From positions 79,103-143,102 of the forward strand of contig JAHNUO010000043.1 in the NCBI GenBank assembly GCA_019787685.1: a stretch of DNA of 64,000 nucleotides, in the 5' to 3' direction. This DNA comes from Chiua virens. Lineage: Eukaryota > Basidiomycota > Agaricomycetes > Boletales > Boletaceae. The first letter of the stretch is position 1. Each line of letters begins with the position of its first letter. Shown piece by piece: positions 11,606 through 23,139 of this stretch. Made by a program: the position numbers and the translations under genes. The notes under the pieces are model-generated. The model made no database searches. It saw nothing but the letters and a program-made list of their open reading frames with translations, and was not told the DNA's origin.

Positions 11606-12592
11606 GCCAGTGGGTGATGGCACTTCGGACACAAACGTTCTCGTGAACGTAAAGTGCGTGCTGCACGCCGGTGTGGGGGTTGATTGTAAGTGCTTGAAAG
11701 TCGTTACGCCGTTTTGTTACTTTTGTACTGGGTGGAAACAAGGCGGTGGTGTGACAACAGGCGCTCGCGTAGTTACATCCGCATTACATATCCTACGTTC
11801 TAGTTTTTGATGATCATGATGGTGACGGCAGTACCAGTGCTGGACCCTGCACATGAGTGTTTGAGACTGAGAGGAAATCCTGGCTAAAAAAAGGTCAAAT
11901 TTCTTCGCAATCTGCGAGTCGCTACAAACGCATGAGGCTGCTTGTAGACATGCTGCGACGGACACGGTCGACATGATGGATTGGACGGAAGTAACTTGGT
12001 GGGTACACTGGGTAGGTTACTAACTTGGGGTAGCCTCAAATCGGGATTTCAATCATACTTTTGCTCACCGTGCCGGAAAGATCTCAAGCCATTATCTTAC
12101 TTACTCAGAAGTTAAACGCAAGACCTGAAGCGTTTGTTATATTCTCCTGAGGGTGCTTACTGATAGCTGTCACCGTCGTCAGCAACACGTGCCAAAGCCT
12201 GTTCGTGGTCATGAAGGCAATTCGCATCAAGAGATACATTCTGTATATTTCCCTCACATTCCAGTGATCAGATTGCATCGACTGCAAACGGAAAATCTCC
12301 ACAAGGACGAGTCGAAGATGTGTTCACTGAATTTCTGCCCCTCGAGGCTTCCTTGGTTTCAATACTTAGAAGTTAGAACGTCCTGGGATCTCAAGGTCAC
12401 GCACGTTCACAATCCCTGCCACATGGTGAAATAGTACCAGCGTATGATTCGACGATTAACTCAAGCAAGCACACGCCAGCTGCGGTTAGCATCAACATTT
12501 AAAAGTCCCCTCCAAGCACTCGAATTCCAAATTCCATGCATCCGAATCAAGGCCCAAAGTTACTTCCGCCACCGCCACAGTTCGATTGGCCA

Positions 12593-12799
12593 CTAGAGGA
12601 AATCAGGTGAGCAATACAGTCGGGCTGGCCGAGTTTGAACGCACTCTGGCCCGATGCCATCACAGCCAGGGCTACGCGCTTGGGGGACAGACACCTCGGG
12701 GTCAACCTCGGCATTGGAGCGGTACGTGTTCGGGTTGGGTACCGCGAGCGCAACGGCGGCCATGCCAAGGAGGGTAAGCGCGATCTTGTTGAACAGCAT
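12593..12799 (-). CDS. Small secreted peptide type B, copy 2
   Basis: A 68-residue single-exon paralogue of the 9.9-kb peptide. The signal peptide MLFNKIALTLLGMAAVALA is followed by VPNPNTYRSNAEVDP and three cysteines (about positions 46, 53 and 63), ending in YCSPDFL. The signal and the motifs flanking the cysteines are conserved while the intervening residues vary, the pattern expected of a maintained secreted peptide. The longer open frame extending upstream to 12901 is not conserved in copy 1, so the start is placed at 12799. Confidence 0.65.
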   Translation of the reverse strand: MLFNKIALTLLGMAAVALAVPNPNTYRSNAEVDPEVSVPQARSPGCDGIGPECVQTRPARLYCSPDFL

Positions 12800-12860
12800 G
12801 ATGATATCAACGAGGGGAGGACGAGTTTGGCAACGACAGTCTTGGGTGAGAGGTTTGAAG

Positions 12861-14849
12861 TGGGTGAGTGGATAGAAGTTCAAAAACGTTGCAGTGTCCA
12901 TTTATCCAGCAACTCACGAGCATGTTTTACGGCAAAAGCATGGCCGCATCAGCGATCACACTCCCATGATTCACCAGCCGAATTCTCGTGCACCGGCGCG
13001 CTCAAAAATGATGATGATCACGGCATGCGGACTTCCAGGTCAGTTCCAACCCTGAAATTTTGAATCATTGTTTACTCAGCTTTCCCCCATAAGTAAGTAT
13101 GTACGTGATGAGGTTCCGCACAGTGTGACCGGTGATCGGTGAATTTGCTTCCCACAACGCAGATCAGAAACTCAAAGGTAGTCCAGCTCCCCCCGGCAAG
13201 ATCAGGACAGAGTGCCACCCATTCTCTTGATATAGGCAAGATCGTGATTCCGGGAATAAAAAATAACAACGGAGAATACTAATCAACCATCGGCTTCACC
13301 GAGCCCTCCATTTCAAATCAGAACGCTTCAAATCTCCGACATCTCGTCGTGTATAGCATCGAGATCGAGTCTGGTTGACCGCCCACCACCTCGTTTGGCA
13401 ATTCGGACCAACAGGCTCTGGGAAACAGGTGGGTGATAAACGTGACACATGTCGCATTCGGCGATGTGCACACGCCCGGGTTGACATGCGCCTTGGGTAG
13501 AGACCCCCTCCTGACTTCAAGTTTTCCGAGAACAACATGGCATGTATGAATGGGCATTCCTGTGAGTGAGCATTTAAATGCGTCAAGGAGCTGACTTGAA
13601 CCCTTGAGGGACAAATTCGTTTTCGGTAACATGGATTTGACGTGCCTTGAAACAATGAACTTGCCGCCATGCCTGCGATGCTCGCCATATGATCGAGATC
13701 GCGGAACTACTGTGATGCAAAGGAATACTTGATCTGCACGACTCGGAGATATGGAGGCAGTGACTTACTACTATGGGTATGTCGGACCGACTTGTCTGAC
13801 GACTCAGTGCACCGACTAGTACGGCTCTGGCGTGGTGTGAAACACAAAATTGTGTATATCACATGGACAAAAGCTTAGATCCCGTTCGGTCGGTACGCTG
13901 ACGCACGGTGCGGTGCGGGCTCTTCACAATGATCCACCCTGGTCTCCCGTGTGTTGGTTGCGCAACCCGGCGGACTTGGGTGCTGGCGTAAGTATTCCGT
14001 CGGGAGGGATCATAATTGCGTACGCGCCCTCAGTGAGTACTTTGTGATTTGAACCCCAGAACTCGATTGAATACTTACCCATCCATGCATATGAAGTCCG
14101 CTCGTTTTTCTCTAGCAGGTACTTCCGCCAGGAACCTTGTCCCAGCACGACCTTCGAATATAAATTGGTGTTTCAAAAATTCACCAGGGAAATCGCCTTC
14201 GCTAATAGGGTGCGTGAGGGCTCACAAGTCAACGGGTCGATTGAACGTGCGCGCTTACGGTAAGTAAAAGGGAGACCGTGGTGGAGCATTCTCGTCACTC
14301 GGCACGCCCGAGTCCATTCTAATTTCTATGACGATGACGTCCCAGCACTTGGTCTTTTCCGGGCGCTGCCTTGCAGGTGAGTCATTTCAGCGTGGTTGTC
14401 GGCTTGATATGATCCATCGCGACACCGACAGTATGGCTCTTGAGTAAATTTTTGATGCAATATGTAGCCACCGCTGTAACTCAGTAAGATGGGTTGTTGA
14501 TAAGCTTGCTACAGCTGTGCATATACACTGCATCCATTCAACGGTCAGATGAAACGTAAGTATCAAGAACATCATGCTTGTGAGACTAGTACATATGAGG
14601 TTTTGTGATTCTGGGAAGAATCTAGCGTAGTTGCTACAGTGCGTCGATACACGAGTCGCTACAAAGAACAAATTAAGCACGGAACAACGTCTAGCACCAT
14701 GAATAACTCATTGGGAACAATCATGATTAACGATCAAGCAATAGACGGAACTGAGGGCGAAAAGAGTCGTGTTACCACTAATATATGAAGATCACATGTT
14801 AGCAAATATAACCGACGGAATAAATGCGGCGACCACCCACAGCGTCGAA
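12861..14849. other. About 2 kb without a recognised gene
   Basis: Open frames near 13296-13690 (minus) and 13850-14270 (plus) look partly protein-like, for example FQKFTREIAFANRVREGSQ near 14170, but no family or coherent exon chain was found. They may be remnants of lost genes. Confidence 0.4.
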
Positions 14850-15854
14850 TCAATCTGACACGGGAGTTGGCTGGGACAATCCTTCCCATGTGCCGCTTTC
14901 GCTTAGCGTCGATGGTGGCTTGATCTGTCCAGAGAGTCCCTCCCCCTTCCATGTATCAAACCCGCCTATCATATCAGTTGCATTGAGCAATCCCACGTCG
15001 TGCAATGCAGCAGCTGCGAGGCTGCTTGCATGTCCGTCTTCGCAATAGACGATTATCCTCAGATCATATCGATCGGCTATAGCTAGTCTTGCCTCGCTCC
15101 TGGGGTCGAACCGCCATTCAAGGTCGTTGCGTTCTATGATAAGGGACCCGTGGATACCGCCAGAGCGCGCACGTTGGGAAGCGGGGCGTATGTCGACGAG
15201 GAATGCAGGTATGGGGTATGTTGGATCATGGAGGATTTCCCAAGCCTGACGGGGTGTGACACGTTGAAGGCGCGCGCGCGCTGCGGACACGAGCTGGTCT
15301 GTGCTCCTCGAACCGGGCGGGGGAGAGAGTGGATCGAGGGGCGCCCGGACCGATTTTGAGAGAACGTCCCAAAGAGCAGCGGTATCGTAGGAGGATCCGC
15401 CGACTTCATGTACGGCAGCTACGAGGAAGTTTCCGTGATTGGTCACGGAGGCGACGCGGCCTAGGAATTTGGAGCTGAAGAGGAGGACTGCACGTTGGAC
15501 ATCGTCGTCCTCTGCGCCTGTGATGACGAGGGTGTTGGTGTTGGTGGAAGAGGTGGGCGACGGAGCGCCCGTGGTGCCTATTGCGAAAAGATGACGAGAG
15601 GTTACACGTCCACGGATGATTTCTGCGACACGTCGCAGGAAGATGTCGTCGTCCTTTTTGGAGAATGTGAGGTATACGCTGATTTTTGCACCCTCGACTG
15701 TCATCGATTTCATGATGGCGCGGACGGCGATGCTATGAGCGACTTCATCGCGTATGCTGTCCAGCGTGCGGTGGGCGGTGTTGTCAGTGGCAGTCGAGGC
15801 GCGTTTCCCGTTTGCTGAGACTATGCTGCCTACGCTGGATGGTTCCGATGAAGG
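14850..15854 (-). CDS. Rhodanese-domain protein with an unassigned N-terminal domain
   Basis: An intronless frame of about 334 residues from MPSSEPSS; an upstream in-frame ATG at 15932 is less likely. The last third is a rhodanese domain: RVTPRQAWEIL, FLVDIRPASQRA, GSLIIERNDLEWRFDPRS, then the active-site loop YCEDGHASSLAAAAL with the catalytic cysteine at about residue 271, and DMIGGFDTWKGEGL. This order and wording match the single-domain rhodaneses common in actinobacteria. Rhodaneses transfer sulfane sulfur or act as sulfur carriers. The N-terminal part (FLRRVAEIIRGRV through HGNFLVAAVHEVGG) faintly recalls a DHHA1-like fold, but this is not established. The gene is divergent from the ceramidase gene. 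The lack of introns in an intron-rich genome would fit transfer from bacteria, but intronless fungal genes are common. Confidence 0.8.
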   Translation of the reverse strand, partial: PSSEPSSVGSIVSANGKRASTATDNTAHRTLDSIRDEVAHSIAVRAIMKSMTVEGAKISVYLTFSKKDDDIFLRRVAEIIRGRVTSRHLFAIGTTGAPSPTSSTNTNTLVITGAEDDDVQRAVLLFSSKFLGRVASVTNHGNFLVAAVHEVGGSSYDTAALWDVLSKSVRAPLDPLSPPPGSRSTDQLVSAARARLQRVTPRQAWEILHDPTYPIPAFLVDIRPASQRARSGGIHGSLIIERNDLEWRFDPRSEARLAIADRYDLRIIVYCEDGHASSLAAAALHDVGLLNATDMIGGFDTWKGEGLSGQIKPPSTLSESGTWEGLSQPTPVSD

Positions 15855-16305
15855 CATGGAGATAAAAAGGCGAAACAATTGCAGATCAGCGCTCAACTGC
15901 AGTGTGATAACCGGATATACTTGTAGATTCAAGGCGCCGACGGAGTCAGCTGGTCTGAGTTTTTACATTCTTCTATCTGTACGACGACAGCTGGCACGAC
16001 GGCGAGGGATTTTGCGATGAGCCCGCCACGATTTGGTCATCCCACGGCCCACGTCGCTGACAGCCAAACAACGCATGGTTCCGTTGCGTCTTCTTCTCCT
16101 ACCAACTCCTTGGCGGCTCAGCATCGGACGTGTCCCAATCCGAGCAAGTAGTATTGGCCATTCTTGGAAAGCTTCTGTATCAACCTACCGCACGGCCGAC
16201 TCATTACGAGCCCAATAATACTACCCGTCATTGGATCGAGCCATGTATCTCCCACTCTTGGACGTAGGAGAGCCTTTCTCTCCCTTTCTTTGGGTCAACG
16301 ATGTT

Positions 16306-19300
16306 ATGCAAGCATTATTATACTATCTCTTCGCGTTCTTCGTCTCTTTCTACAGTGGCATCTTCCCCCAGAGTGTTGTGGACAATGCAGTTTTGCTAGG
16401 AGCAAACGACGGCCAGTACTTGATTGGCCTTGGTATAGGAGATGTCACTGGGTACGTCTCGCTTCGCCCTGGTCGCGACTTCGCCTCTCAAATCCGTTCA
16501 ATAGTCCAGTCGTAGAGACCAACATGATGGCACGTGCCATATCGTTTGATGTGTATCACCTCATGTCTCAACCTGAATATCGCAGGGATATGCTTCGCTA
16601 GCCCAGACAGACACGGGCCTGCACATGCGCCAGCGTTCTCGCGCGTTTATCATCGCTGACCCCAACGACCAAACTTCGTCCGCCTCTCGAATTCTCCTTG
16701 TCTCCTCCGACATCTGCATGGGTGACACGGGTGTCCGCCGTTCCATCCTTGACGCGCTGTCCAACGATCCTGTTCTCGGTGGCTTGTATACATCGTCTAA
16801 TACCGCTCTTGTGGGCACCCATTCCCATGCGGGTGTTGGTGGCTACCTTGAAGACCTCCTTCCTCAGGTCACAAGTCTTGGTTATGTCAATCAATCAGCA
16901 CAAGCGATCGTAGATGGGACTCTCACCGCCATTCGCAAAGCGCATGCTTCGCTTGCTCTTGGGTCCGTCAGTGTGGGTAACACCACTCTGTTGGGTGCCA
17001 ATCGAAATCGCAGCCCGAGTGCATATCTAGCTAATCCAGCGGAAGAAAGAGCAAGGTACCAGTACGACCAGGACAAGGAATTGTCCGTTCTTAGACTGGG
17101 CGATGAAAACGGAAATGCCAAAGGGTTGATCAGTTTCTTTCCAGTGCATGGAACTAGCTTATATGAGGTGAGCGGAATATTCAATATCCGAGGAGTCGTA
17201 TCATGGCGTGGTACTCACTTCATGAGTGAAGAACAATACTTTGGTCAGTGGGGATAACAAAGGAATGGCCGCGTATCTGTACGAATGTAGGTGACCTGCA
17301 GTTTTCTACACCAACCCTTAGTAACCTTTCCGTATCGGTCCGGTGGTCCTTATGTCGTATCTGTTCCGTTGCTGACAATGTCATTCGTAGCATATATTGA
17401 ACCAAACTCGAGTCCTGGGAACAACAGCTTCGTGGCAGGGTTTGTTCAATGTATGTCTTAGTAATTCCTAGTTGCTACAACACTAACGCCTTTCTTTTCT
17501 TAGCGAACGTTGGTGATACGAGCCCGAACACGTACGTCATGGCAGGTTTCCTGGTTGATTATATAACTAATTCCATGGACTCCATGTACTTTCTGACCGT
17601 TCAGACTCGGCGCATACTGCGAGTCCCCTGGTCAACCTTACGATGGCCAAGAGTGCGAATATGAGCACTCAACGTGTGGTGGTTATGCACAGGATTGTCA
17701 TGGTCGGTCCGTGAAACCTCTACCTCCCTGCACTCCTTTGTACACTTACCGCCTGTCTCTATGGACATATAGGGGACCGGGCTTCCGTGTCTCAGACTTC
17801 GCTTCTAATTTCATGATTGGTGATGCTCAATTTCAAGCTGCCCGCGGAGTCATGGAGTCGATGTCACCCCAGGTTATCTTCACGAGCCCAGACACCACCA
17901 TCGAAACTGCAAATACTACCGGTTTGATGGGAGTGAAGGGTTCCGTGAGGAGTGTGCACGTGTACATGGACATGTGAGCAACCGTTTCAATTTGACGTTT
18001 GCAAATCATCGTATATGGTTATAAACTGTGAATCTTTTTAGGATGAATTATACATTCACGTTGCCTAATGGAACCATCGCGAGGACGTGTCCTGCAGCAT
18101 TAGGTCGGTTCCTGTCCAATCCTACTTGTTCATCGTTTTTATAAACCCCTAAATTCCACAGGGTCTGGGTTTGCTGGTGGAACGACGTCAGTCTGTACTT
18201 TGCCTGGAAGGAAAACGCATACTCACGACGTTTTATATCCTTCGTCTCAATTATTTTTATATAGCGACGGCCCAGGGGCGTTCGATTTTATTCAGGGTTC
18301 CAATGGGTCTACGACACAGAATCCTTTTTGGAATATTGTCAAGGGTAAAGGCATCTAATCTTTCTTCACGATCCCTAACACGTCGGCTATTCAGGTGCCG
18401 TCACTCCATCCCCTTCACAAGAACAAGTTGATTGCCAATACCCTAAGCCTATCTTGCTTAACTCTGTGCGTTGAAATCCACCATCGTCCTCACTTGTTCA
18501 TCCATATATACGTATAGGGATATGCCAACTCGCCCTATCGATGGTCCCCGCACACGGTTGATATTCAAATACTTCGTGTCGGCAACTTTGTCGTCCTGGT
18601 TATGCCAGGGGAGTTAACAACCATGGCAGGCCGGCGAATGCGGTACGTCATGGGCAATGCTTTTCATGGTGACCCCACCAGTCTAATCCTTACTCTGTTC
18701 ACTCTTGTACCTGCATCACACGTCCTGAAGTGAGGCTTTGCGTGCTAAACTAATCTCTTCTGGTGTTCTTGATGATTCGGCCTACGTCGTCGTTGCCGGC
18801 CCTGCAAACACTTACGGACACTATGTTTCAACACGCGAGGAATACGCCATACAGCGATATGAAGGAGCCTCCACGATCTTCGGCCCCGGTAAGTCTCATG
18901 TTTTCTCTTTCGCAACAGAACTCTAGACAGCTGACTTGGTCTGTGAATGTCCAGCCACACTCGAAGCATACATCGACCGGTACAGTGCGTTAGTTCCATA
19001 TCTTGCCGACAATGCCACGGGCACCGCGACGTCGGACGCACCTCCCCCTGAGCAGACCTCGGCTGCAATTTCCTTGCGGGTGTGTTACCTCGCTACCCTT
19101 GTTTTTGATATACTCCCTCACCCTCATTTGTTTACCGACCCTAATATAGACCCCAGTCGTCGTCGACGGGGCTGGTGCGAACAACTTTGGCGATGTGTTG
19201 GTGGACATAGAGGACAAGACGTATGTCGCAGGTGATACAGTTTCCGTGCAATTCGTAGGGGCGAACCCGAGGGTGAGTATCCTTGTCTTGTGCAAGCGTA

Positions 19301-19758
19301 CAGAACTCGGCTAAAAAACGGTTCGCGCCCACGTCAGAACAACCTCCGTCTCGAAGGCACCTTTCTCACTGTCGAACAACTTAAAGGCGATATTTGGACG
19401 ATTGCACGCTCGGACTCGCATCCATCGACGATTTATCAGTGGTTTAGGACAAGTACAATGCTTGGGACCAGTACGGTGAACATCAGTTGGTGAGTTTCTC
19501 GTCTTTTCGCTTTACGTCCCCTTGTTGGGCTCGATTTGGAAAGCACATATACTGATCTGAATCGTTCTCTACATAGGACGATCGAGGACGGAACGCCCGG
19601 TGAGTAGCTAGATGAGCATTTTCACACATCCCCGAGATCTCAGATTTGTTTCTCGTCCAGCCGGGACGTATCGTATTATGTATTACGGCGATGCCAAACC
19701 GCTGATGGGTGCGATTAAATCCTTTACGGGGATGTCATCCTCCTTCATCGTTGGGTGA
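16306..19758 (+). CDS. Neutral/alkaline ceramidase
   Basis: Hydrolyses ceramide to sphingosine and fatty acid; secreted or lumenal. The start at 16306 gives a signal peptide MQALLYYLFAFFVSFYSG. The mature enzyme follows with YLIGLGIGDVTGPVVETNMM and GYASLAQTDTGLHMRQRSRA. Zinc-binding GTHSHAGVGGY is near 16814. NNTLVSGDNKGMAAYLYE is near 17230-17280. The active-site serine motif NVGDTSPNT is near 17504-17530, and GPGFRVSDF near 17778. Further on come DGPGAFDF, the second-half motif ANTYGHYVSTREEYAIQRYE, and a C-terminal beta domain ending SSSFIVG at 19758. More than ten introns are inferred. The second (16530-16585) appears to use a GC donor (ATG|GCACGT), since only that junction keeps the conserved NMM-GYA reading. 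Length and motif order are complete. Confidence 0.92.
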
Positions 19759-20198
19759 ACGCGCGGGCGCTGGCATTTGAAACATGGCGTCGAGGATTGT
19801 GTACGACCGTCAAAAAGATACCGTTTTGTCTATCAACAAAAAAGATATACCAGTAGATCGCGACGGGTTCATTATTGTCTACAGGGTGCTACGTTACAGT
19901 TACTTTTATTCTGGCTAATGGGCGGAATACACTATTATGCACATGTCCTACCTCTCTGAATGACCCGTGTCGCTCTCGCGTGAAACAGCGATCATCGTCG
20001 TGGCTCTTGATTCTCATCGTCATCGAACTTCCATGCGGTTGACCTCAGTGGTGAGTTCCTGAAATATTTGTCGTTCGTCTTTGCGCATTGCGGGATCTTC
20101 GTTGGGCTGAGTATGATATGCAGCTGCAAATATTTAATCTAGCATGCAGACCTAATATATTACTGGGGAGGACGATCGCCGACTCGTCTACAAGTGAT
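19759..20198. other. Convergent intergenic region
   Basis: Shared 3' flank of the ceramidase (+) and DMT transporter (-) genes. No gene was seen. Confidence 0.5.
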
Positions 20199-22022
20199 CT
20201 AGGCATTTGGTTGGGTGTCCGTTGCTGCAGTGATCAACTCTACGTCGGCTTGCGGCTTGTCCACTGGCCCCGCGCTGTCCGAGGAAAATAGTCGCCGTTC
20301 TACATCATCTGAAGATGTTGTCCTCAAAGCTACCGGCGTTTCTTCTGGTGGTCTTTGTTTTGACATCTAAGAAGAACACGGCTGGAGAGTAATGACTGAC
20401 GATAGAAGAACAGACTCACGACAACGTACACCTGAGCGGCGATGATGGCGACCGAGCCTACCACGGACATCAAGGAAGGCACAGTGCCGAAGACCACCAG
20501 CTCAAGCACACCGGCGAAGAGAAGCTGACTGTATCCAACCAATGATCCCCTGGTAGCTGTTTCATAGCGTAACCCCATCGTCATTAAAACCTTGGAAGGA
20601 CGAAAAATAAGTAGTTAATATTTGTGTCGGCGTTCCGGTGGCATCCACGTTTTGCAGAGACGAATGTGCATAATCCTTACCTGGGCCACGACGCCAAAGA
20701 GCCCAATGACGAGCAAAAGTATTATCCATTGCCACGTCATGGGAAAAACGACTGTTTCGTGCTTTATCGCCATCCTGAATAAGCATTATTGCCATACGTG
20801 TCGTGTATGTGTTAGAAATACGGGTTTCCCTAGAGGATAGAGACAAAATGGCGCACAAGATGGACCCGACGATGGTGCACCAAAACGAAAAGAAGGTCAT
20901 GAGATGCATTGGGTGTGCACGCGGACCGATAGCTCGCACACTGATGACTTTGGGGACGCAGTGACGTTAGCACAGAGTGGAATGCTCAAGCGAGAACAAC
21001 ACAACACAACGGACCTGTTGCAGTATTGCCACACACACTTATCAGGACACTCCTAGTAAATCATACATGTTTGGAATCAGAAAAACAACCGAAATAAGAG
21101 GAATCGTCAACAGATTGTACTTACCCCACAGCACGTAACCGTTCAAAAGGTGTGATATTGTCATCTAGTGCAGTAGCATTTCCAAACATGAATGTTGGTC
21201 TGGCAATGAGGATGACACCGACAAGACCACAAACTTGAAACCTATTGAGTCCGAACCGTGGTAAAACGAACTTGGCTGTCTTACCGCCCGCAATCGCTTC
21301 TCTCTTGGTGTAGGTTTCTCCGAGGAGGAGGTACGCTGCTAACGCAGTGGGAAACGGACCCAGGAATGTGATGACGGTGGCGTCGGCGAGAGACAGATAG
21401 TTGAGGGCATAGTACATCCCGAAAAGTGCAAAGAACCTAGAACCGAATATAGTTGGCCGTTGTGCGCAACAAGGTTAACGACAAACGGAATCCTCACCCG
21501 GCAACACCTCTGATGGCCAAAAGTCCCCGAACGTCCTTGGGGCCGAGAAAAGGGTCTTCGACCTTGTTTGCTACCCTGAAACCCGTAAATGTGGTGAAGG
21601 CATTGCGGCGGGTCCGCGTAATGTTCTTACATGTACATAAGGCAACAAAAAAGCGTGATAACCTATTGATCGAATGGTCAAATCGGCCAGCACTTGGTAT
21701 AAATGGCCCACCAACCATTCGAACAGTTATTAACTGCCGAGGAGCATGAGTGCAAGGCGATGGCGCAGACGTTGGACGAGGTTGTAAGTCTTACCTCCAA
21801 GGTCGGAGTAGGTGGATCTAGCATACTCAAGAGCTTGACGGAAAGATTCATAGACGCGAAGAAAAACTGGGAACAGATCACAAACAACAGACCAGCATGT
21901 CGAGTGACAAAATCGAGTAGTCGGGATTGCTCAGTTGTCCACCGGGTTGTCGGGGTGTGGGCTGGTACCACACTGTCCTGCTCTTGGGACAGTGGGAGAT
22001 ACGTGTGGCCGCGGAGGGTCAT
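20199..22022 (-). CDS. EamA/DMT-family membrane transporter (SLC35G-like)
   Basis: A ten-helix drug/metabolite transporter superfamily protein; the substrate is not predictable. Exon 1 (from 22022) has a hydrophilic N-terminus, then HAGLLFVICSQFFFASMNLS in helix 1. The next exons carry GPKDVRGLLAIRGVAG and MYYALNYLSLADATVITFLG with PFPTALAAYLLLGE, the first EamA repeat signature. LVGVILIARPTFMFG follows, then the second repeat with GYSQLLFAGVLELVVFGTVP near the end. A GTGAGT intron (about 20370-20421) joins this to a hydrophilic tail that stops at 20199. Conservation of the ALxYLxxADAxxI core supports the family call. Confidence 0.85.
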
Positions 22023-23139
22023 AGAGACTCAGTGACGAGCCAGCATTGATGCCAGTGACCTATATATATTTGGTCCTGAGATTATTAGAAGTAGGTGCCA
22101 CTGGTGGTTCATGGCGGCCGAGTTCTATTTTTGAAAAAAACTGCACCTCCTCGGTGCTGGCGGACGAATGTGCATAGTGGTTCAAACTTCAAAGTTTCAT
22201 CATATTCAAGAGTCTATTTTTGGGTCGGCTTGTGTTCGCACGCCAATGACTCGGGTTCGGAAATCTCCCAGTGATGTCCTTGATCTGTTCTAAATTCCAA
22301 CTTCCAAGCATTCTCCCCGGTGTGGACGCCAGTTAAATCAGTGTCAGTGTCAGTGGGCAGATGGGCCCCTGTTTGCAAGTGTTATGATACACAGGGAAGG
22401 GTCAACTCAATGTGTAAAAGGAATCTACTAGGGAAGTGTTTCAAAATACCATTTTCTTTCGAGAACTTGGACTGTTTCAGCTGGAGACACAGGACAGTTT
22501 GTGGGTCAAATGCCAGCAGAGGCCAATGGAACTGATGATCACTGATCAGGGTGTGGGCCAGGACTCCAAGTTAGTAGTGCTAGAGTCAGTACCCAGGCCA
22601 CAATTTGAAGGACATATGACTGACCATGTACAAATGGTACCATAGCCTGCATGTGTACTGGCTGTGGACCTGGGCCCCTGGTAATAACAAATATGGATGA
22701 AATCCAAGTGCTGGTGCAGAAACTTGAACCATCAAAATTATGGGCCGTGACCTCACACATATGTATAGGCTTGAACCTGTTGCAAGCATGCACCACCACT
22801 GAATTGAAACATCTATCCTTCAGATATCACATGTAACATGCTGGCTATTTGAAGTATGTCTAGGTTTGGCATGGAAGGTAAGCCTGACAATACTCATGCC
22901 ATGATGCCAGTGGCCACTGGCCAGCTAGCACAATGAGCCAGTAAGATATACCACCTGATTTCAATTACATACAGTATGTATGTGTATCACAGGTGGTTCT
23001 GCTCCTTTATTGGTAATTGTGTACAAAGCAGATGGTTTCTTACATATAAGCAACAAAATAATAGTACAATCAATAGAGATCTCTCTGGAGCATTTAAGAC
23101 AAAGATTGCTATTCAAACAAGCTAGAAAACCAGTAAAAA
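22023..23139. other. Intergenic; CpG-depleted from about 22335
   Basis: No gene was recognised. From about 22335 the sequence becomes rich in TG and CA and almost lacks CG. This continues without a break into the WD40 exon of the NLR gene, so the depletion is not set by coding constraint. Confidence 0.6.

Larger units (their letters stand above)
11140..12860 (-). repeat. Duplicated module, copy 2 (peptide A2 and peptide B2)
   Basis: Second copy of the module described at 6860-10200. It is more compact because it lacks the DUF7918 gene and flanking DNA. Divergence is appreciable, so the duplication is not recent. Confidence 0.75.
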
